Of a stretch of 64,000 bases of DNA, positions 1 through 11,317 are shown piece by piece. A program made the position numbers and the translations under genes. The notes below the pieces were generated by a model. The model ran no database searches. It was not told where the DNA came from and saw only the letters and a program-made list of their open reading frames with translations. The stretch comes from Panicum virgatum (taxonomy: Eukaryota; Streptophyta; Magnoliopsida; Poales; Poaceae). Every line of letters begins with the position of its first letter. Position 1 is the stretch's first letter. Location of the stretch: contig NC_053148.1 of NCBI RefSeq assembly GCF_016808335.1, positions 48,810,930 through 48,874,929 of the forward strand, given 5' to 3'.

Positions 1-1636
1 TAAAATAAAGTAACGCAACCTTAACCTATGCAAAGCTAGTAGGGCACCAATTCACCAACCGGATAACTAAGCTACCTACACAAGCTAAGAGAGATAAAAA
101 CAAAGTAAAGCCTAGTAAGGTAGAGCTAAGTTATGATCTCTAAGTCAAGCACATGAGTAAATTGCAAGAAGGAAAATGCTTGAATAAAGAGAGTGGACAA
201 GAGACGACCGGATTTTTTTCCCGTGGTATCGATGTGTTGGCACACACCCCTAATCCACGTTGTGACACTCTCAAAGAGTCTTGTCACCTCCCAAGTCACC
301 GAGACGAGGGCGCTCACTAAGAGTCTCCGTTCACCATCCCGGCGTGGTGGAGATCAAGCCACGTACAATCTTCTTCTCCGGGCTCCCACAATCCTTGGCA
401 AGCTCCGCGAGAAAACACCTCGATCACCAAGATCGCCTAGGTGATGCCAATCACCAAGAGTAACAAGCTAAGGCCTTCACTTGAGCAAGAACCGATCACC
501 AAGAACGGATGCACACTAGCTTCTCTCTACTCAAGTCCTTAATCTTGCTTCTTGATTGATTGAATGCACAAGTATGTGAATGATGAAGCTCAAGGTGGCT
601 CTTGACTATGGTATGAGTGTTTGGATGTTGCCTGGTGTCAAGAGTGGGCGAAATGACCCATTGGAGGGGTATATATAGGCAGCTCACATAAATAGAGCCG
701 TTGGAGAAAAGCTGCCAGAAAACTGCGTAGCGCCGGTTAATCCGACGTCCCTCCATTTGTCATCATCGGTTTAACCGGTGAATGTAAACTGCCTCTTCTG
801 AAAACTAGCCGTTACAACTTGGGCAGATTGACCGACGTACCATCGGTTTAACCGGTGAGTGTAGTTGTCCACTGATCCACTGAAAAACCAAGTCTCTGGA
901 CAACTGCACCGACGTTAACTCAAACCTATCGTCGGTTTAACCGGTGAGTACAACTTTTGACTTCCTCTGAAAAACCATCTCACTGGTCAATTGCACCGAC
1001 GTCTTGATTTAAACAGCGTCGGTTTAACCGGTGTATAGAACTTGAAATAACCTGGAAAAACCAACTCTGGACCAATGCACCGACGTTAATTTCAAACACG
1101 TCGGTTTAACCGGTGTATTGAATTTGTCCAGACTCTGCTGACTTCGTTTAACCGACGTATAGAAAATTGAGAGCGTCGGTTAAACCGGTGTATAGACTTT
1201 TTCTGATTTTGTCTTTTCTGATTTGAGTCTTGAATGAAATCCAAATATTCTTGAGATATAGTTTGAGAACCACTTATTTGAACTTCTAGAAACCTGAGTG
1301 ACCATAGTGTGCATCCATTTTCAAATGATCATGTCCATGCTCAAGTTACTTAGCCTTAACCCCTCTTAATAGTGCGATCACTACAAAACTATAAAACCTA
1401 TACTAACCTAAGTGTCCTTCTCAACCTTATGACACTTAGGACTAGAAAGATCCTTAGTCTTGACATAAAATTGAGTTGAATACCGAGATCGCCTTTTTGA
1501 ATAATGAAATTGAGGGGCCTCTTTTGACATATGACCAAATGAGCGATAATGATCTATTAAGCTGCACAAACTCATTAGTCACAATAATGGTTGTCATTAA
1601 TCACCGAAACATACCTTGAGGGCCTAGATGCTTACA
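1..1636 (-). repeat. 3' LTR of Sirevirus A (truncated by window edge)
   Basis: This aligns base for base with 11370-13005 with about four substitutions, seen near positions 6, 115, 690 and 858. It ends in TTACA at 1636, directly beside the polypurine tract. It carries the same cluster of CGGTT-type repeats and the same TATATATA as the other LTR. The ORFs of 60-86 codons inside it are not genes. Confidence 0.95.
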
Positions 1637-1650
1637 ATCTCCCCCTTTTT
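1637..1650 (-). other. Polypurine tract of Sirevirus A
   Basis: The minus strand reads AAAAAGGGGGAGAT immediately upstream of the 3' LTR, where plus-strand DNA synthesis is primed. Copy B has the identical tract at 39766-39779. The ~300 bp between the tract and the third ORF (1651-1967) hold no gene; this is the 3' untranslated part of the element. Confidence 0.85.
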
Positions 1651-1967
1651 GGTGATTGATGACAACACAAACATAAATGACGAGAGAGCGAGAAAGATAA
1701 AGCAGGATAAACACAAGCGAACTCGAAAAGAAGGACCAAAGAGCTCAACGGCTCAAACGAAATTCATAGATATGTCTCAAAGCACGGCATACTCAAGCGA
1801 CAAAAGTACATATCCATGAACTAACACCAAATGTGATACAAAGAATCAAAGTCCTGATAACTACGAGCTCTCTCTAGCTCTACCCTCCCCCTAACTCTGT
1901 GGCTCCCCCTAACACCTCTCCCCCTTTGGCATCAAAGCACCAAAAAGGCGAGCTACTGGTCCGGCTG

Positions 1968-4274
1968 TCATGGTACTGCAAGGAAGCGGTCCGGGTCATC
2001 GTCGTCGTCGTCGTCGGACGGTGTACCCTCGGTGACAGACGGGAGCTGCTGGTCAGAACTGCCTGCTGGATCTGAAGTGACTGGGGGTGTAGCTGTGGTA
2101 GAGGCTCGCGTGCTGGCACTGCCTGGAAGAGGGTCCGTAGAAGTAGTAACCGGCTCAGCAGAAGATGTGTCAACATCTGAAGTAGTGAGTGCTGAAGCTG
2201 CCGGCTGTGACGACTGCTGAAGCAAGGAACCCTCTCCTCCTCCCCCTGAAAGTAGTGACTGTGGTACGACGGGGAGGGCGACTGACTGGACTGCTGAAGG
2301 AGACTCCTGGAAGAGTGAAGTCGCTGGCAGTGGTGAGAACAGTGGACGACCGGCAGACCCAAGTAATGCGGACATCGAGAACGTGGTCTCCGGTGTCGCT
2401 GAGGTGGCTGGAGCTGCAGTAGGGGCTGGAGCTGGTGTAACGGCAAGCTGAGGTGCTCCAACACCCTGAAGGCCTGGCTGTCCTGGCTGCTGCGGGGCGA
2501 GTCCGGTGTGAGAGTAAAGCTGTGAGATCATCCCGAACATCGCCATCATCCCCTGCTGCATCTGCTGAAACTGAGCGTCTGTCCTCTGTGAAACTCTGTC
2601 GATAAGCCCGACAAAACGCTCCTCGGTCGCAGCCCGCTCTCGGGCGGCCTCTCTCTGTATAGCAGCAAGCTGAGCCTCATGGGCTCTCCTGGCCTCCTCC
2701 TGAGCAAGTCGGTCCTCCCTCTGCTGAGTCACGAGCTGCTGTAGTAGTGCAGTGAGCTCGGACGGCTGAGTCACCTGAGACTCAGAGACTGTAGCAGCTG
2801 CTGAAGTCGGAGGAGCTGGCTCTCCGGACCCTCCTGCCTCGTGGTCGTGACTGGCTGGGGCAGCTGAAGGAAAGTACTCAACGTCGTCGGAGGAGTCTGA
2901 CTCAAGCTCAGACCAGTGAATCTCATCATCTCCCCCGGGAAGCTGTGCCTCTGCTGCTAGGAGTGCCTCATCCTCCTCTGCCACTCGTGCCTGAACCTCC
3001 GGTGACAGTCGAGCCATCGCTGCTCTATCTGCATGTCTGCCCCTCCTCCTGTCCTGTGGAGCTATGGGTCGGTAGACAGGGAACCTGGGAGCCTCGTCGT
3101 GACGGTAAGGGGCACTGATGGGTGACTCTGCTGGCACTATCATAGAGCATATGTAACTGATCCAGTGCGCATAGGGAAACTGTCGCACCACACCCATCCC
3201 ATCAGTGATCACATCCTCGATCTCAGCCAAAATAAAGTCAACTATATCAAATGGCTCGTGAGTGAGGATGTGTAGGAGCAAGAGCTGCTGCAAACCTGTG
3301 AACCCCTCTGGGTAGCCACTCCTCGGTAACAGAGTCCTCCGGAGTGCCATGTGAACAGCGTAAGCCTCTGGGGTCAGCAAGCTCGGCACTCTGGCGTAAG
3401 AGGCTGGGAACGGCTGGCGGAAGCACTGAGTGATCGCCTCGTGAGAAGGAGCAATCCCATCAACCATCGCCCTGCGGGGTGGATCTGAGTCCCCGTAAAC
3501 CCTCTCGTGCAGCGAGACGTCGACCAGGTCAACTCCAAGAATACCAGCAATGGTCGCCCTCGACAAACCAAAGTCCTGCCCTCCAAACATGAAGTGCACG
3601 GCTCTGCGCTCGGGGGCTATCCAAGCTGTAGCGTAGAACACTCTGACCCAGTCCTCGATATAACGGTTCTGCTCCATCTCTAGCAGTCTGGGCAGACCTC
3701 TGAAGTGAGCAAAGTGTGCTCTCACATCTGCTCCCCCTGCGGCTGTCCTCAGTGAGACCCAGTCAAGAACCCTGTGCTGAAAGATCCGGTGTCCCCTCCG
3801 CTGGAAAGTCTCGTAGAAGCTGGCCTGTAGCAAAGTCCAGAACCTCCTGTCGACTCTGCTGTCTCGGGTCACTGGGAACCAGACCTCCTCGTCAACACTC
3901 CACCTGAGCCTCTTGACCTTGGCCGCATTGGCTCGGGTCAAGTTCTGGAGCATCACACCTGGCTCCAGACGCACAACAGTGTCCATACGGAACACTGCGC
4001 GCTCGGCCTCTAGGGCCTCGGCTCTGCGAGCTGCTGCTGCTGCTGCTGCTGACCTGCGGGGCTCCTGTGGCTGGTGTCCTCCCCGAGTCCTCGGTCCAGT
4101 GCGACGCTCTGTCGCTGCCGGGGAACCTCTCTCAGACGACTGCTGTGGAGAACTCTGCCCCTCTGACTGTGCTGCCTCTGAGTCAGAATCTGCAGCTGTA
4201 TCTGACAGATCTGACTCTGCTGCTGCTGCTGCCATCGCGGCTCTGGTGGCCCTGGCACCTCTCACTCTACCCAT

Positions 4275-4305
<31 letters not shown>

Positions 4306-4466
4306 GGGTCCTCCCTGATCTGGAACGGACGAGCACGGCCTGATGCCTGCTCCTCGGCGGCCTTGGCCACCATCTCGGCCCTCTCGGCCTCCTTCTCTGC
4401 ACGAGTCCGCTTCCGAGCGGGCTTCTCGACCACAACTTCCTTCCCCTTCCTCTTCTCGCGACCCAT
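1968..4466 (-). CDS. Sirevirus third ORF (plant transposon-type protein)
   Basis: This 832-residue protein is encoded downstream of pol, the slot where some Sireviruses carry an envelope-like gene. The frame stays open to 4892, but the ATG at 4466 (MGREKRKG) is preferred. The sequence before it is low-complexity and is not conserved in copy B, whereas MGREKRKG is. Visible parts are a Lys/Arg-rich N terminus with KPARKRTR (15-22) and an RGRGRG stretch (55-64), a globular region (about 185-440, with motifs such as FYATAWIAPERR and PFPASYARVP), a Glu/Ala/Arg/Gln coiled coil (about 568-640), a Ser/Thr/Pro-rich tail and a final run of Asp. There is no signal peptide or convincing membrane segment. 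The globular part resembles the putative plant transposon protein family found in Athila-like and other retroelements (recalled, not searched). The basic, RGG-like N terminus suggests nucleic-acid binding (inference). Confidence 0.75.
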
Positions 4467-4895
4467 CTCGACTGACGGTGTGTGGAACACGAACGCGGCG
4501 CGAAAGAAGCAGCTCAGGCAAATCGTCGAGCACCTGGCGAGCGCCTGGCGAGAAGATGCTGCGGGTGCGGCTGCGGCGTGGGGCTGCGGCTGCGTCGTGG
4601 GGCTGCGGCGTGGAGCACGGCGGCGCTTTGGCGATGGAGGCTCGTGCGGGCGGCGCTGGGGAGAAAAGCAAGCGGCGGCGGCGGCGAGCGCAGGCGGCGG
4701 CACAGAGCGTTTGCGCGGGCGGCGCAGGCGCGCACGGGCGGCGCTGGGCGAGCGCGAGGGCGCGGCGGCGGCGGCTCGACGTGCAGGCGAGCGGCGGCGA
4801 GTGGTGGCGGCGCGGAGGCGAGAGGCGGCGCGAGAACGAGGTCGGCGGCGGCTGGAGTCGGGCGAAACAGAGAGGAAGATGTCCGCGGGCAAGAC

Positions 4896-5260
4896 ACATA
4901 TATGACAGGTGGGCCCGCGATTTTCTTTAACACCGGTTGATCCGACGCGTAGGGTTTGAACGCCGGTTGATTGCGTCGGTGTAGTTCACCCGAGACTTCT
5001 GCAGATCTGTTTTTGAACGCCGGTTGAACCGATGATGCCAAAAGTGTACTCGTCGGTTGATTGATCAAAACACCGGTTGATTGCTAGGTCTGATTTGCAT
5101 TTACTATCACCGGTTGATCCGATGCTCTGACTTTTGTATACGCCGGTTGAACGCCTGAAACTTGACTGAGCTGAGACAAACTTTAGTAACGCCGGTTAAT
5201 CCGATGGGTATAGATTCTTTGAACGTCGGTTTAACCGGTGAAGCCAAAAACCCCACACTC
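4896..5260 (-). promoter_or_regulatory. CGGTT-repeat cluster and CATATATG upstream of ORF3 (candidate internal promoter)
   Basis: Between 4932 and 5250 there are about ten copies of a short, partly palindromic motif, such as CACCGGTTGATCCGATG, CGCCGGTTGAACCGATG and GTCGGTTTAACCGGTG. They are variants of the motif that crowds the LTR upstream of its TATA box. In the sense direction a CATATATG (4899-4906) follows about 25-30 bases after the last repeat and lies about 430 bases before the ORF3 ATG. Copy B has the same layout. The sequence from 5261 to 5875, between this cluster and the pol stop, shows no other feature. Confidence 0.5.
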
Positions 5261-5875
5261 AGCTCACTCTTCTATGCTAAGTCCAATAAACTTATAAGAT
5301 TCAAATAAACTCAAGTTAATGGACTTGCATAGGCGACTTTACCCCTCAAAATAAATAGGATAGCACACTTGCTTAAATAAATTTCTTTTCAAACACAAGG
5401 AAAAGCCGCAAGAGAGACAAAGCGCCAAATGAAATGTTTGAGCCATGTCATAGGAATATTGAAGATAGAAAGCTTCAAACTCATCATGACATTGCTCACT
5501 AGGCAATAACGCACCTAACACTTTGCTCTTTTCACTTTTCATGAATTAAGATCTTGTATATGAAAACAAGTCTCATTTTCATCAAGTGATCTCCTTTGTG
5601 ACCCTTACGCATGCAATGATGATGCAAACTACAACCACATGCGAAAGTAAAATAAACATGAAGTGCACATCTATATGACAAGAAATGCATAATAAGAAAT
5701 TAAGATCTACTTGTCAAGTTTGAACCCACGGGAAGCTTCTTCATGATGAGCCTTTCTACAAGCCTAGAGGAAAACATGTGGACCACCACCTCTAGCTAAA
5801 CCCTTGCTCATCACTATCTTACCATGGTTAGACAAGTGTCCTATATGTATGCATTTTTTTATATGACATGGCAAC

Positions 5876-8800
5876 TTACATGACGTTTGCCGCATCTAAC
5901 ACATTAAGCTCATTCCTTAGCCTAACAAAGGTACTCTCGTCTAATGGTTTTGTGAAGATATCCGCCAATTGCTCCTCAGATCTCACACCTTGAAGAGATA
6001 TGTCTCCTTTGGCTTCGTGATCACGCAAGAAGTGATGGCGAATATCAATGTGCTTTGTGCGAGAGTGTTGAACCGGATTCTTGGCAATTTTTACGGCACT
6101 TTCATTGTCACAAAGGAGCGGGATCCTGTCTAGTTTCACACCAAAGTCCAAAAGGGTTTGCTTCATATATAGGATTTGGGCACAACATGCACCGGCCGCT
6201 ATATATTCCGCTTCCGCGGTGGACAAAGCCACGGAATTTTGCTTCTTACTCGACCAAGAAACTAGAGAACGCCCAAGTAAGTGGCAACCCCCGGAGGTAC
6301 TCTTGCGATCCACACGGCTTCCGGCAAAATCTGAATCCGAGTATCCCAAGAGATCTAAACTAGCGCCTTTGGGGTACCACAAGCCTATGCTAGGGGTGTG
6401 CTTGAGATACCGAAGGATCCTATTCACAGCCGAAAGGTGTGACTCCTTTGGGTTAGCTTGAAAGCGGGCACACAAGCACACACTAAACATTATATCGGGC
6501 CTAGATGCGGTAAGGTAAAGCAAAGACCCTATCATAGAATGATAGAGGGATTGATCAACCGGTTTACCGTCCACATCCAAGTCGAGATGCCCATTGGTTG
6601 CCATGGGTGTCTTGATTGGCTTGCACTCATCCATCTTGAACTTCTTCAAGATATCTTTGGTATATTTTTCTTGATGGATGAATGTCCCTTCCTTCATTTG
6701 TTTGACTTGAAAACCAAGGAAGAAGGTCAATTCGCCAATTATGGACATCTCGAATTCCCTAGACATCATGGTAGCAAACTCATGGCTTAGTAAATCATTA
6801 GTTGAGCCAAAGATAATATCGTCAACATAAATTTGACAAATGAAAAGATCCCCGTTGACGTCTTTTGTGAACAACGTGGTGTCCACCCTCCCGATCTTGA
6901 AGCCTTGCATGATTAGGAAGTCACGAAGCCTCTCATACCAAGCCCTTGGAGCTTGTTTGAGCCCATAGAGTGCCTTGTGCAACCTATAAACATGGTTAGG
7001 ATTCCTCGGATCTTCAAACCCGGGAGGTTGCTCAACATAAACAAGTTCATTAATAACGCCATTTAAGAAAGCACTTTTCACATCCATTTGATACAACTTA
7101 ATGTTATGATGTAAAGAGTAAGCAAGAAGGATACGGATAGCTTCAAGTCTTGCGACCGGAGCAAAAGTTTCACCAAAATCCAAACCTTCGACTTGAGAAA
7201 ACCCTTTTGCCACAAGTCTTGCTTTGTTGCGTATCACCACCCCATGTTCATCTTGCTTGTTTCGAAAGACCCACTTGGTGCCGATGATGTTCTTGTCTTT
7301 CGGAGGAGCTTCGAGGACCCAAACTTCATTGCGGGTGAAGTTGTTCAATTCTTCTTGCATGGCCATCACCCAATCCGAGTCCTCAAGCGCTTCCTCTATG
7401 CTAGTGGGTTCAATACAAGAAACAAACGAGTGATGTTCACAAAATGAAGCATGCTTAGAGCGAGTTCTTACTCCCTTTGAAGGACTACCAATGATTTGAC
7501 CAATTGGATGATCCTTGGAGATGCGACCATGCTTCACTAGCGGTATTTGCGTGGATGCTTGTTGGGGTGGATCTTGTGTGACTTGTGCTTGTTGTGGAAC
7601 ACTTTGCTCTTCTTGTTCTTGGACTTGGGGTGTTGGTGTTGGCACATCTTCTTGAGGTAGTGGATCATCTTTTTCTTGATCTTCATCCATTTGGGGCGCC
7701 GTGGAGGTGCTTGGTGTAGATGAGGAAGGTCCTCCCCCTTGATCATTGCCTTCATGCACCTCTTCCGGCTTGATATCCCCAATGGACATATTCTTCAAAG
7801 CTTCATCAATCTCTTCATCACCTACATTTTCATAGCCAACAACCTCCTCTTGGGAGCCATTAGATTCATCAAACTCCACATCACATGTTTCTTCAACTAA
7901 CCCGGAGGTTTGATTGAATACTCTATATGCTTTGGAGTTTGATGCATAACCAAGAAAGAAACCTTCATCACATCTACTCTCAAACTTACCGAGCCTTTTC
8001 TTCTTGTAGATGAAGCATTTGCAACCAAAGACTCGAAAGTATGATATATTTGGTTTCCTCCCGGTGATGAGCTCATATGGAGTTTTCTTGAGGAGTCGGT
8101 GGGGATACACTCGGTTGGATGCATGACACGCCGTGTTGATTGCTTCCGCCCAAAACTTCTCGGACGTGCCATAATCATCCAACATTGCTCTAGCTAGGGT
8201 GATGAGTGTCTTGTTCTTTCTTTCCACCACTCCATTTTGTTGAGGAGTGTAGGTGGCGGAAAACTCATGCTTGATGCCCTCTTCATCGCACCATTCTTCA
8301 ATCTTCATATTTTTAAACTCGGTGCCGTTGTCACTCCGGATCTTCACAATTGGGGAGTTGTACTCCCTTTGAGCTCTTCTTGCAAAAGTCTTGAAGATTT
8401 CCGGAGTTTCACCCTTATCGCCTAGAAACATAACCCAAGTGTAACGTGAAAAATCATCAACAATTACTAGGCAATAGAGGTTACCACCAATGCTCTTGTA
8501 TGTAGTTGGACCAAAGAGATCCATGTGAAGTAGCTCGAGCGGCTTGGAGGTAGACAACATCGTCTTGATGGGATGATGTGTTGCAACTTGCTTCCCGGCT
8601 TGACATGCTTTACATAGCTTGTTCTTGTCAAACGTGACATCCTTCAAGCCGGTGATCATCCCTCTCTTGTGGGCTTTCTTGAGGTTGCTCATGCCAATAT
8701 GAGCAATTCTTCTATGCCAAAGCCACCCAAGAGAAGACTTGGTGAAGAGGCATGTCATGGTACTTGTTTGCTTTGAAGAGAAGTCCACTAAGTAGATGTT

Positions 8801-9142
8801 GCCATGCCTAAACCCCGTGAATACCATTGACTTGTCTTCTTCAAGAGTTACTACAACACCATTCTTGTCAAAGGTACACGTTAGTCCAAGATCACACAAT
8901 TGAGCAATAGAAATAAGATTAAAACTAAGTGCTTCTACAAACAAGGCATTAGAAATGGATAAATCTTTAGAGATAGCTATTCTACCCAAACCTAAAACTT
9001 TTCCCCTTGAGTTATCACCATAGGTGACATGTTCATGATCGCCGGGGTCTTCAAGGGAGGTGAACATGCTATCATTGCCGGTCATATGTTGAGAGCAACC
9101 GCTATCTAGTACCCAATGTTTTCCACCGGCTTTGTAGTTCAC
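5876..9142 (-). CDS. pol: Sirevirus pol polyprotein (protease, integrase, RT, RNase H)
   Basis: The open frame is 1,088 codons. The aspartic protease has DSG at residues 13-15. The zinc-binding GAG-pre-integrase region spans about 140-185 (HRRIAHIG...CKAC). Integrase has the DD35E residues D208 (MDLFGP), D271 (SDNGTEF) and E307 (QNGVVER). A low-complexity linker runs about 425-545. Reverse transcriptase spans about 605-850 with D687 ([10 protein letters not shown]) and YVDD at 772-775. RNase H spans about 930-1070 with GYSDSDF, E979 and D1012. Domain order and length are those of plant Copia elements. No catalytic residue is missing, so the enzyme is probably functional. The frame opens at GTG directly after a TAG, with no ATG before residue 20, so how translation enters pol is unclear. 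Confidence 0.93.
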   Translation of the reverse strand: MNYKAGGKHWVLDSGCSQHMTGNDSMFTSLEDPGDHEHVTYGDNSRGKVLGLGRIAISKDLSISNALFVEALSFNLISIAQLCDLGLTCTFDKNGVVVTLEEDKSMVFTGFRHGNIYLVDFSSKQTSTMTCLFTKSSLGWLWHRRIAHIGMSNLKKAHKRGMITGLKDVTFDKNKLCKACQAGKQVATHHPIKTMLSTSKPLELLHMDLFGPTTYKSIGGNLYCLVIVDDFSRYTWVMFLGDKGETPEIFKTFARRAQREYNSPIVKIRSDNGTEFKNMKIEEWCDEEGIKHEFSATYTPQQNGVVERKNKTLITLARAMLDDYGTSEKFWAEAINTACHASNRVYPHRLLKKTPYELITGRKPNISYFRVFGCKCFIYKKKRLGKFESRCDEGFFLGYASNSKAYRVFNQTSGLVEETCDVEFDESNGSQEEVVGYENVGDEEIDEALKNMSIGDIKPEEVHEGNDQGGGPSSSTPSTSTAPQMDEDQEKDDPLPQEDVPTPTPQVQEQEEQSVPQQAQVTQDPPQQASTQIPLVKHGRISKDHPIGQIIGSPSKGVRTRSKHASFCEHHSFVSCIEPTSIEEALEDSDWVMAMQEELNNFTRNEVWVLEAPPKDKNIIGTKWVFRNKQDEHGVVIRNKARLVAKGFSQVEGLDFGETFAPVARLEAIRILLAYSLHHNIKLYQMDVKSAFLNGVINELVYVEQPPGFEDPRNPNHVYRLHKALYGLKQAPRAWYERLRDFLIMQGFKIGRVDTTLFTKDVNGDLFICQIYVDDIIFGSTNDLLSHEFATMMSREFEMSIIGELTFFLGFQVKQMKEGTFIHQEKYTKDILKKFKMDECKPIKTPMATNGHLDLDVDGKPVDQSLYHSMIGSLLYLTASRPDIMFSVCLCARFQANPKESHLSAVNRILRYLKHTPSIGLWYPKGASLDLLGYSDSDFAGSRVDRKSTSGGCHLLGRSLVSWSSKKQNSVALSTAEAEYIAAGACCAQILYMKQTLLDFGVKLDRIPLLCDNESAVKIAKNPVQHSRTKHIDIRHHFLRDHEAKGDISLQGVRSEEQLADIFTKPLDESTFVRLRNELNVLDAANVM

Positions 9143-9158
9143 CTACACACATGAGAAT

Positions 9159-11261
9159 TCACTTTTGAGTTTTAGGAACCCAAACAAGCTTTGGGCCTTG
9201 CACATGTGTGACAAGAGCTTTTGGGACCCAAAGTTGCTTGGGGAGCTTTTTCTTTGACTCCTTAGTGAGTTTGCCAATGAATTTGGCCTTCACCTTGCCC
9301 TTCACTTTACTCAAGAGAAAATGGTTATTTTGAAACATTGAAGAATAATTCTTGGGTAATTTAGGAAGAGGACGTGATGGTAAAGTGCACTCCCTAGTGT
9401 GGTGCCCGGTGACTTGGCAATGTTGGCAATATGATCCAACTTCCTTGATGAAGCTAATCTTTATCTCCGGAGAAGGAGTAGTGGCTATGTTTGGCTCCGG
9501 AAATGAACCAAGACCTCTTTTGCCATAGTCACGAGCATTGTTGAAGAGAATCTCTTTGTGGATGTATTCTCCTCTTGAGAGCTTCTCCACACTACTCTTG
9601 AGGCTTGCAACTTGATCCATCAATTCCTTTTCCCTAGAAGGTGCAAGCTCGGGCAAAACATTAGTAGCATTTGCATTAATGAGTAGGTCATCACATGAAG
9701 TAGAAGCATTGACCTTCTCAATAGTTTCATGAGCAAAGTTCTCAAGACTTGGGTCAATTGCTTCATAGGCAAATTCAAGTTCTTGATACTTGTGAGCCAA
9801 CTCCCTATGCTCTTGTTTAAGCTTTTTGTGGCTCTCTTCAACTTGCTTAGCAAGTACAAGTGACTCATTGTGCTTTTTAAGCAAGTCATTGTACTTGCCA
9901 AGCAAATCGGAGTGGGCAAGCTCTAACTTGGCACGAGTGCTCTCAAGAACCTTGACTTTGCCCTTTTCCCTCTTGATAACGGATGTATACTCATTAATGA
10001 GGTTAGCAAACTCATTAGGGTCAAGCTCATCATCGCTATCATCTTCACTCTCACATACCTTAGAGTTACCTTTGGCCATGAGGCACATTGGAGGTGGAGG
10101 TAGTGATGGTTCTTCATTTGTGAGGGCGATTGTGACTATGTCTTCTTCATCACTTGAATCTTCGCTTGATGAGACATCCATCACCCACTCTTGTTTTTCC
10201 ACCAAGAAGCTTCTCTTGGTGTGCCCTTTCTTCTTTGGGAAGAGCTTGGTCTTCTTGTCATGGCTCTTTTTCTTCCCAAGTCTCTTGTTTTTGTTCTTCC
10301 TTTCTTCTTCTTCATCATCGCTTGAATCATGGCGATGCTTGCTCTTGTGATCCTTGTTTCTTTTGTCCGGCTTGGGGCAATTTGGACGGATGTGACCTTT
10401 TTCTCCACAATTGTAGCAAATTTTGTTCTTGACATCCATTGGCCGGAACATTCCCTTTTTAGAGTCAAAGTTGAACCCCTTCTTGTTGATCTTGTCATTC
10501 AAGCGGGTGAACTTTCTCATCATAAGAGCGAGCTCTCCATCATCTTCAACATCGGATGAGCTTTCATGATGATCATCTTCTTCATTGCTTGAGCTTGAAT
10601 CTTGCTTGATCATCTTGAGCTTGCGGGCTTTGTTTGCCTTGGTCTTTAGAGCAATTGATTTGCTTGAAGTTGGCTCTTCGGACATACCAAGGATACTCAT
10701 CTCATGAGCACGAATTTCGCCCACAAGTTCTCCTACTTCCATTGTGTCAAGATTCTCCTTTTGAAGCATAGCATTGATGATGTTATACTTGGGCTTTGGG
10801 AGGAGCATGAGAATCTTGCGATTGATGGAGGCACTGTCAATTTTGGATATTTCAAGTGCATTAATGTCCTTGACAATGACATTCAAGCGAGAGTACATAT
10901 CATTGCAATTTTCATGAGCTAGCATTTTAAAAAAATCATACTTAGCTCTAAACAAGTGATATTTTTGCTCACGAAATTTAGTGGAGCCTTCATGAATTTC
11001 AATGAGTTCCTTCCAAATATCACTTGCTAAGTCCATGCCATTAACTCTAGCAAAGACTTCCTCACTAATGGCTTCGAAAATTGCATTTCTAGCCTTGGCA
11101 TTCCATTTTAATTGTTCGGTGGTGGGAGTTCCGGTGAACCCGGTCTTAGTAGCCAACCACACTTCGGGGGCAATCGCATCAAGATATGCGGCCATGCGAA
11201 CTTTCCAATAAGCAAAGTTCTTGCCCTCGAAGTGAGGTGGCGAACCACCCATCTTGGCCAT
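9159..11261 (-). CDS. gag: Sirevirus gag (capsid/nucleocapsid)
   Basis: This 700-residue protein starts at ATG 11261, 42 bases beyond the primer-binding site. The N-terminal region (about 8-190) is the Copia UBN2/retrotran-gag-2 type. A CCHC zinc knuckle spans residues 282-295 (CYNCGEKGHIRPNC). Ser/Asp/Lys-rich blocks follow (220-245 and 300-390), then a long predicted coiled coil (about 425-510) and a second CX2CX4HX4C knuckle at 612-625, before a basic tail. A large gag with a second knuckle and a coiled coil is a Sirevirus trait. It should package element RNA in cytoplasmic particles. The frame is intact, and its TGA lies 16 bases before the pol frame. Confidence 0.93.
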   Translation of the reverse strand: MAKMGGSPPHFEGKNFAYWKVRMAAYLDAIAPEVWLATKTGFTGTPTTEQLKWNAKARNAIFEAISEEVFARVNGMDLASDIWKELIEIHEGSTKFREQKYHLFRAKYDFFKMLAHENCNDMYSRLNVIVKDINALEISKIDSASINRKILMLLPKPKYNIINAMLQKENLDTMEVGELVGEIRAHEMSILGMSEEPTSSKSIALKTKANKARKLKMIKQDSSSSNEEDDHHESSSDVEDDGELALMMRKFTRLNDKINKKGFNFDSKKGMFRPMDVKNKICYNCGEKGHIRPNCPKPDKRNKDHKSKHRHDSSDDEEEERKNKNKRLGKKKSHDKKTKLFPKKKGHTKRSFLVEKQEWVMDVSSSEDSSDEEDIVTIALTNEEPSLPPPPMCLMAKGNSKVCESEDDSDDELDPNEFANLINEYTSVIKREKGKVKVLESTRAKLELAHSDLLGKYNDLLKKHNESLVLAKQVEESHKKLKQEHRELAHKYQELEFAYEAIDPSLENFAHETIEKVNASTSCDDLLINANATNVLPELAPSREKELMDQVASLKSSVEKLSRGEYIHKEILFNNARDYGKRGLGSFPEPNIATTPSPEIKISFIKEVGSYCQHCQVTGHHTRECTLPSRPLPKLPKNYSSMFQNNHFLLSKVKGKVKAKFIGKLTKESKKKLPKQLWVPKALVTHVQGPKLVWVPKTQK

Positions 11262-11302
11262 AGCTCTAGGCGGTGAAGCCTAATGATCCAAATGAGCAAC
11301 GA

Positions 11303-11315
11303 GGCTCTGATACCA
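11303..11315 (-). other. Primer-binding site, tRNA-iMet, Sirevirus A
   Basis: The minus strand reads TGGTATCAGAGCC, complementary to the 3' end of plant initiator tRNA-Met, two bases inside the 5' LTR. It defines the element's orientation and minus-strand synthesis start. Confidence 0.93.
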
Positions 11316-11317
11316 AT

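Noticed and set aside
4467..4892. N-terminal 142-codon extension of the third Sirevirus ORF
   Set aside because: Arg/Ala/Pro low complexity and not conserved in copy B; the shared start is MGREKRKG.
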